From: Euperipatoides rowelli | Lineage: Eukaryota; Onychophora; Udeonychophora; Euonychophora; Peripatopsidae | DNA: 12,053 nucleotides | Assembly (NCBI GenBank): GCA_003024985.2 | Contig: PXIH01S0021734.1 | Strand: one strand, 5' to 3' | Shown here: positions 8,412 through 12,053 of the stretch, one piece after another | Layout: every line of letters begins with the position of its first letter | Position numbering within the stretch: position 1 is the stretch's first letter | Made by a program: the position numbers and the translations under genes | Notes under the pieces: model-generated | The model's database searches: none | The model's input: only the letters and a program-made list of their open reading frames with translations | What the model was told of the DNA's origin: nothing

Positions 8412-8455
8412 TTAGGATATGGGCTCATCATGAACAAGATGAGTGTATTTCCAAA
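8412..8455. repeat. hairpin pair of the element C word
   Basis: The forward copy TTAGGATATGGGCTCAT (8412-8428, 15/17) faces the inverted copy ATGAGTGTATTTCCAAA (8439-8455, 12/17) across 10 bases. The next pair begins 62 bases downstream. Confidence 0.7.
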
Positions 8456-8473
8456 ATGAAAAATCAACATTTA

Positions 8474-8514
8474 TTTGGATAAGGACTCATCATACCCATG
8501 AGAACATATCCAAA
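8474..8514. repeat. best-preserved close hairpin pair of the element C word
   Basis: TTTGGATAAGGACTCAT (8474-8490, 16/17) faces ATGAGAACATATCCAAA (8498-8514, 14/17) across the 7-base loop CATACCC. The outer eight and inner five base pairs are intact, with mismatches in the middle. Confidence 0.8.
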
Positions 8515-8608
8515 AAAACAACTAGGCTATTACAATACTGAATTTTCAAATGTCCTATGTCATTGAACCTTGGTCCAGATCCAAAAACAAAATACTGTTG
8601 CCCATTAG

Positions 8609-8682
8609 TTTGGATAATGACTTGTAGTTAAATGCTTTGCATTCTTTACCATACTTTATAGGAACGTGAGTCCTTATCCAAA
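8609..8682. repeat. wide-loop pair of the element C word
   Basis: The forward copy TTTGGATAATGACTTGT (8609-8625, 13/17) and the inverted copy GTGAGTCCTTATCCAAA (8666-8682, 15/17) are separated by 40 bases. Confidence 0.65.
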
Positions 8683-8721
8683 ATATGCAAATCCACCTAA
8701 AACTCAATTTTTAAAAAAATT

Positions 8722-8748
8722 GAGATGAGCCCTTATCCAAAGTGACCC
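8722..8748 (-). repeat. right terminal inverted repeat of element C
   Basis: The plus strand contains ATGAGCCCTTATCCAAA (8725-8741), a perfect copy of the consensus word, followed by GTGACCC. Confidence 0.75.
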
Positions 8749-9784
8749 TTCAAGTGTGCTCTAAAATACAGTTTTAAATAGATTAATGTTGACTTCTAAA
8801 TATTAGACAATTTATTATTTTATTGTGTTTCAACTTAAATTTTTTTAAACTTTTTTTTTTTACTTTTAATGAGGCTGTGAAACTTCAAATGTTTATTACT
8901 TTGACAGTAGGTTAAACACACGTTTATGTTTACACGACTCAGCCCTATTACCGTAATATTAACTTTGCTACATTGCACATTATGCACTTTCTGTATAATT
9001 TTTAATAATTTTGGAAATACTTTATTTGAAATTTAATTTGACTTACATTATTTGAATAAAATACCTATGGGGAAAAAAACTGAGTTTTTAGATTGTTTAT
9101 TAGAAACAGGTCATTTTTTTTTTTTTTTAGACTTTACTTTTCTGATGTTCTTTTTCCATGTTTCTGTTGAATAAAGTTTAAGAAATTATCATTGTCTAAC
9201 ATGTAATTTGACTTTTTTTAAAGCATGTCCATTAATGAGAAATCTGTCTAACACGTTTACTTGTCTATAATTAGTACTTGTTTTCTTGGTTTGCTATTTA
9301 GTCTTAATTATTTTGTCATCTTTTGAGAAGAAAGGTGTAGGCTGGAAATGGAAAGAAGTCAATTTCCAAGAGACTTAATACAACTAGAATAATTTTCTAT
9401 CTTTTTTAAACTTATGTTATTATTTGGCAAAGAAGACTTTAAATTACACTAGATTAATTTTTTTTAAAAATATTTTAGATGTTTAAATAGTTTAATTTAG
9501 TCTAGTTTGGTTTTGCCAAAAAAAAAAACAACAAATAAATGTAGGTCTACCTAAATTTAATTCAGCATTTTCATTTATTTAATTAATATGGTGTGAAAAT
9601 CTAAGTTTTATATAAATGTTTTATAAATAAAAAATAATAAACGTTGTCAAGTGACGTTATCTTCAATAGAAATCAAAGCAAACACCTGGTGTTTATTTTC
9701 TGTTTAAGATGAAGTATTAGCTGTATAAAACTTAGAATTTTGCACCATTTTAAGAAATAAGAAAATTTGATGAATTACCAAAAT
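8749..9784. other. AT-rich non-coding stretch, nearly free of TAGGCCTA words
   Basis: No gene or repeat element is recognised. Long T runs lie at 8846-8860 and 9115-9129, and AATAAA hexamers occur as expected by chance at this base composition. The TAGCCTA-type words common elsewhere are almost absent. Confidence 0.6.
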
Positions 9785-9800
9785 AAAACTAAATTGACAC
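9785..9800 (+). repeat. left copy of 16-bp target-site duplication
   Basis: AAAACTAAATTGACAC. An exact copy lies at 9939-9954, after the A-tail of the insertion. The start at a run of A fits nicking by a LINE-type endonuclease. Confidence 0.8.
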
Positions 9801-9938
9801 AGTTCAGGCTCTCTGCAGCTGGGGGCGAGCCATAGTGTTGTGTCCTTAACCTGGTTGGTATACTGTATAGCCCGGAATACCGGGAATTGGTTTATCCTCA
9901 CGGGGCCGGCAGTATTTCTGACTGATACGGTACGAAAA
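9801..9938 (+). mobile_element. SINE-like or retroposed-RNA insertion with A-tail
   Basis: About 138 bp lie between exact 16-bp direct repeats and end in a run of eight A (9935-9942, overlapping the second repeat). The body 9801-9934 has 71 G or C in 134 bases (53%, counted by hand), nearly twice the window average. A GC-rich body, an A-tail and a 16-bp duplication are the marks of LINE-driven retroposition in plus orientation. No tRNA-type A and B boxes are visible. Two short blocks recall 5S rRNA in the right order: CCTGGTTGGTA (near 9850) against CCTGGTTAGTA, and CCCGGAATACCGGG (9871-9884) against CCTGGGAATACCGGG. Their spacing is shorter than in 5S. GTTGTGTCCTT (near 9837) recalls a phrase common in marine SINEs. 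The 5S link is speculative. A 65-codon minus-strand frame across it is not credible as a gene. Confidence 0.7.
9871..9884. repeat. small GC hairpin within the insertion
   Basis: CCCGG and CCGGG pair across AATA. It contains AATACCGGG, the block that resembles 5S rRNA. Confidence 0.6.
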
Positions 9939-9954
9939 AAAACTAAATTGACAC
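9939..9954 (+). repeat. right copy of 16-bp target-site duplication
   Basis: AAAACTAAATTGACAC, identical to 9785-9800. The identity suggests a fairly recent insertion compared with the worn DNA transposons in the window. Confidence 0.8.
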
Positions 9955-10132
9955 TATTGAAAATAGCATTGATAATATACTTTAAAGAGGAGTGTTAACC
10001 ATAACAAAATATTGTTTTTTAATTTCTGAAATTAATTGAATATGGTTAGATTCCGTTATCTGCCCACCAACATTACTTTTTTTTTCACTCTTTTTTTTTT
10101 AGTTTATTAATAGCATTTAAATATGTTTTAAA

Positions 10133-10238
10133 TAATTTGAATAAATAATTTAGTTACTTAATATGCGGATTATATTTTCATTATTGTCAACTCATTTCTA
10201 TTATCGTAATGGCTGAAAATATCCCGGTACTAAAACTT
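10133..10238 (+). repeat. direct duplication, copy 1
   Basis: This 106-bp segment (core TATGCGGATTATATTTTCAT) aligns with 10307-10417 at about 97 of 106 positions, with one 5-base gap. The offset between copies is about 174-179 bases. It has no open frame. It may be a local duplication or two copies of an unrecognised repeat. Confidence 0.85.
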
Positions 10239-10306
10239 CATAAATATAGACTACTGTATATAAAGAATAGAAAAAGGGTTAATAATTTGAAGAGAAAAAA
10301 TATAAG

Positions 10307-10417
10307 TAATTTGAATAAAGAATTTATTTACTTAATAAGTTATGCGGATTATATTTTCATTATTATCAATTCATTTTTATGAACGTAATGGCTGAAAATA
10401 TCCTGGTACTAAAGCTT
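10307..10417 (+). repeat. direct duplication, copy 2
   Basis: Carries a 5-base addition (TAAGT) before the TATGCGG core relative to copy 1. Both copies share GTAATGGCTGAAAATATCC and end in GGTACTAAA. The interval between the copies is AT-rich and contains another AATAATTTGAA start near 10281, so a third, broken unit is possible. Confidence 0.85.
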
Positions 10418-11372
10418 AAATTTTTCACACATAAGTGTATTTCACATTTTGATTATCATAGAGTTTGAGCATAGTGTATTTCACACATATTATAGTTAGG
10501 GTTCAGGATAAGTGTAAAGGTTAGCTATCTAATAAAAAAAATGTGGTAGCTATTCCAGAACAAAACCGAAAGATTTCAACCATGATTGAAACTATATTTT
10601 AAAATCTTGCCGCAGGCAGAAGAAATTGTACAATTTGGGTCTAAATAATGTCACTTAGCTTTAGTCTTTATTAATCCAGAAAAAACATTATTTATGTTTG
10701 TTATAGCCTATATTCCTAAATGTTTTATAATATTTGTATTATGCTGCCTGAAAGTCAATATTATAACATCAGCGGGCGCATGTCGCAAAATTTATGTCTG
10801 GACTTCTTTTTACATATAATTTTAAAAAGCAATTATAAAATGGGCTATGTGCATGGTAAAAACCTACCAATATTGTAGTGGGGAGTTAGTTTTAGGAATA
10901 AAAGGCAGAGATAAACCCACAAGACCAAACACATTGACAAATTTTATAAAAAATAGAATTTGTCATAAAATTTATGACTGCACGCTCGTGAACTAGAAGG
11001 TTAAATACTGTTCAAGTCCTTTGTAAAAAAAATATTGTAGTACAATCACTGCAATGAGAATTTTGCAATACGTCCATTTGGCTGTTTCGCTAATGAAAAA
11101 AAAAATTGGCATGCTTAGGAACTAAATGCGGAGTGAATACATTTTGTGAAATTTTTTTTTTGGGGGGTTTAAAAATTTTAATTTTGGTAAGAAAGCTTGA
11201 ATTTTTTCCCCTCTTCTGCTGGTATTCCATCTTGGTATATTTTGTGGAGCTACTTTATTCTAATTCTGAAGAAGATATCTTGTTACAAATTCTAATGTAT
11301 TCTACTTTGAGTTGAGTTAGCCTATATTTAATTTTCAGTCCCGAATGAAAATGAACTAAAGTGGATCTTTAG
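10418..11372. other. AT-rich non-coding stretch
   Basis: No gene is supported. The 69-codon frame at 11106-11315 is Phe/Leu-rich, begins beside a poly-A run and matches nothing I know. A direct AGTGTATTTCACA word lies at 10434 and 10473. A palindrome, GTCATAAA-A-TTTATGAC, lies at 10962-10978 and overlaps a 9-bp inverted pair, TGACAAATT (10935-10943) and AATTTGTCA (10957-10965). A few CpG-bearing words (for example GCGGGCGCATGTCGC near 10772) stand out. Confidence 0.6.
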
Positions 11373-11427
11373 CCTTGTGATCACAAGTTGTGATCAAATC
11401 TTTTCAGATTTGATCACAAATCACAGG
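11373..11427. repeat. strong hairpin next to the unresolved base
   Basis: TTGTGATCAAATCT (11388-11401) and AGATTTGATCACAA (11406-11419) pair perfectly over 14 bp across the 4-base loop TTTC. An outer stem forms between CCTTGTGAT (11373-11381) and ATCACAGG (11420-11427) with a one-base bulge. The CACAAG at 11382-11387 is looped out and is itself part of a TTGTGATCACAA palindrome. The single N of the window lies six bases further on, as expected if the hairpin hindered sequencing. Confidence 0.85.
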
Positions 11428-11432
11428 TTTTT

Positions 11433-11433
11433 N
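11433..11433. other. unresolved base (N)
   Basis: The only ambiguous base in the window, just after a hairpin and in a short T run. Confidence 0.99.
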
Positions 11434-12053
11434 ATAGTGTTGAGTTCTGATGTGTAGATGTTAACAACCATTCTGTGTTGTCTGATAATAGCTGTAATGT
11501 TCTAGGACCTAGACCTGTGAAGATCTGACTAACCTTTTTTTTTTTTAAAAAAAAAAAGGGCAAGCGCCTGCATTACAACAAACAATTTGTGAGACATCAT
11601 GCAATTTCAAAAACAGACCTAGGGCTGTCTATATTTTTTTATTATTTTTCACTTTTGCTACCCTGCAGGCTTAGCCTATGTCATGCTGTTTCTGCTGCCA
11701 GTCTGCTCACTCTTTAATATTAATTTTGCAATGAGAATGCCTCAAATACCTCAAAAATAGAAGGGGGAAAAAAAGGAAAATTTCAACCTCTTTAGTGGCC
11801 TATATAGTAGTAGGCTAGGCCTATTGTGATTTAAGTGCCTGTTATAAAAAGACATTTTTTATATCCATAAAATGATTGCCCAATTTCCTCTCCACCTGTC
11901 TCTACTCTTCCCTTTTCATATTTGATTTTTAATTAGATACTGTAAGTAAAATCTAATGAAAATCAATTATTATTTTAGTTTAATCATAAAAATTGCAAAT
12001 GAAATTTTACTTTAAAGTGTGTTATCAATGCTCATTTTAACAAAATTTAAATC
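11434..12053. other. AT-rich non-coding stretch to window end
   Basis: No gene is seen. It contains a T12A11 tract at 11535-11557, TAGGCCTA at 11816-11823, and a modestly GC-richer patch around 11660-11710 with no open frame of note. Confidence 0.6.
11535..11557. repeat. T12-A11 homopolymer palindrome
   Basis: Twelve T run directly into eleven A. The tract is self-complementary and slippage-prone, so its length is uncertain. Confidence 0.85.

Larger units (their letters stand above)
7765..8748. mobile_element. element C: DNA transposon-like element with a repeated 17-bp word
   Basis: The ends 7765-7791 and 8722-8748 are inverted copies matching at 24 of 27 positions (both begin GGGTC and contain GGGCTCAT). 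Two bases outside each end is the pentamer CAAGT (7758-7762 and 8751-8755), compatible with a 5-bp target duplication. The core of the end, TTTGGATAAGGGCTCAT, recurs about a dozen times inside the element. Forward copies start at 7772, 8337, 8412, 8474 and 8609. Inverted copies lie at about 7966, 7993, 8377, 8439, 8498, 8568, 8666 and 8725. Matches to the 17-bp consensus range from about 12/17 to 17/17. There is no transposase or other open frame. I read it as a non-autonomous DNA transposon with an internal array of its terminal word. The superfamily is unknown, and I do not recognise the word from a named family. Confidence 0.7.

Noticed and set aside
7772-8741. Repeated 17-bp word as a CRISPR array
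   Set aside because: Copies are degenerate, occur in both orientations and have irregular spacing, and the DNA is eukaryotic in character.
9140-9180. AATAAA as a polyadenylation signal
   Set aside because: The hexamer is common by chance at this base composition and no coding region lies upstream.
9704-9901. 65-codon minus-strand frame
   Set aside because: It crosses the boundary of the retroposon insertion, so it was assembled by the insertion event and is unlikely to be a gene.
11106-11315. 69-codon plus-strand frame
   Set aside because: It is hydrophobic and Phe/Leu-rich without any known motif or supporting context.

Overview
This window looks like non-coding animal DNA, probably from a marine invertebrate draft assembly. 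It is very AT-rich (roughly 27-28% G+C by eye). It is full of A and T homopolymers and has one unresolved base at 11433. No open reading frame exceeds 78 codons, and none of the short ones shows a recognisable domain, a codon pattern or splice-linked exons. The species guess is weak. It rests on the very frequent words TAGGCCTA, TAGCCTA and TAGGCTA, on eukaryotic-style transposon remnants, and on one retroposon-like insertion with a target-site duplication. I see no protein-coding gene, rRNA, tRNA or CRISPR array, so the window is best read as intergenic or long-intron sequence.

Layout. 1-2650 is low-complexity AT-rich DNA with one G-quadruplex-capable tract (minus strand, 418-447), a C11A11 tract at 1270, and a cluster of TAGGCCTA-type words from about 1385. 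2653-2930 holds a possible hAT-like end and a 24-bp-stem hairpin. 3476-4475 is a decayed, non-coding, hAT-like element of about 1 kb (element A). 4887-6153 is a second inverted-repeat element (B), built around the word GGGAGGGTTGGGAC. 7002-7441 is a short MITE-like element (D) with 33-bp imperfect terminal inverted repeats. 7765-8748 is a fourth element (C), with 27-bp terminal repeats matching at 24 of 27 positions. Inside C the 17-bp word TTTGGATAAGGGCTCAT recurs about a dozen times in both orientations, often as hairpin pairs. 9785-9954 is a GC-rich insertion of about 138 bp with a short A-tail and 16-bp direct repeats. 10133-10417 is a diverged direct duplication. A strong hairpin at 11373-11427 sits next to the unresolved base.

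How the parts relate. A, B, C and D look like independent non-autonomous DNA transposons, none carrying a transposase here. A, B and C each repeat their own private word at and inside their ends, in both orientations. Such arrays usually serve as binding sites for a transposase supplied in trans, but that is inference. The most unusual structure is the alternating, hairpin-forming word array in element C. I could not run any similarity search, so family names below are resemblances only.
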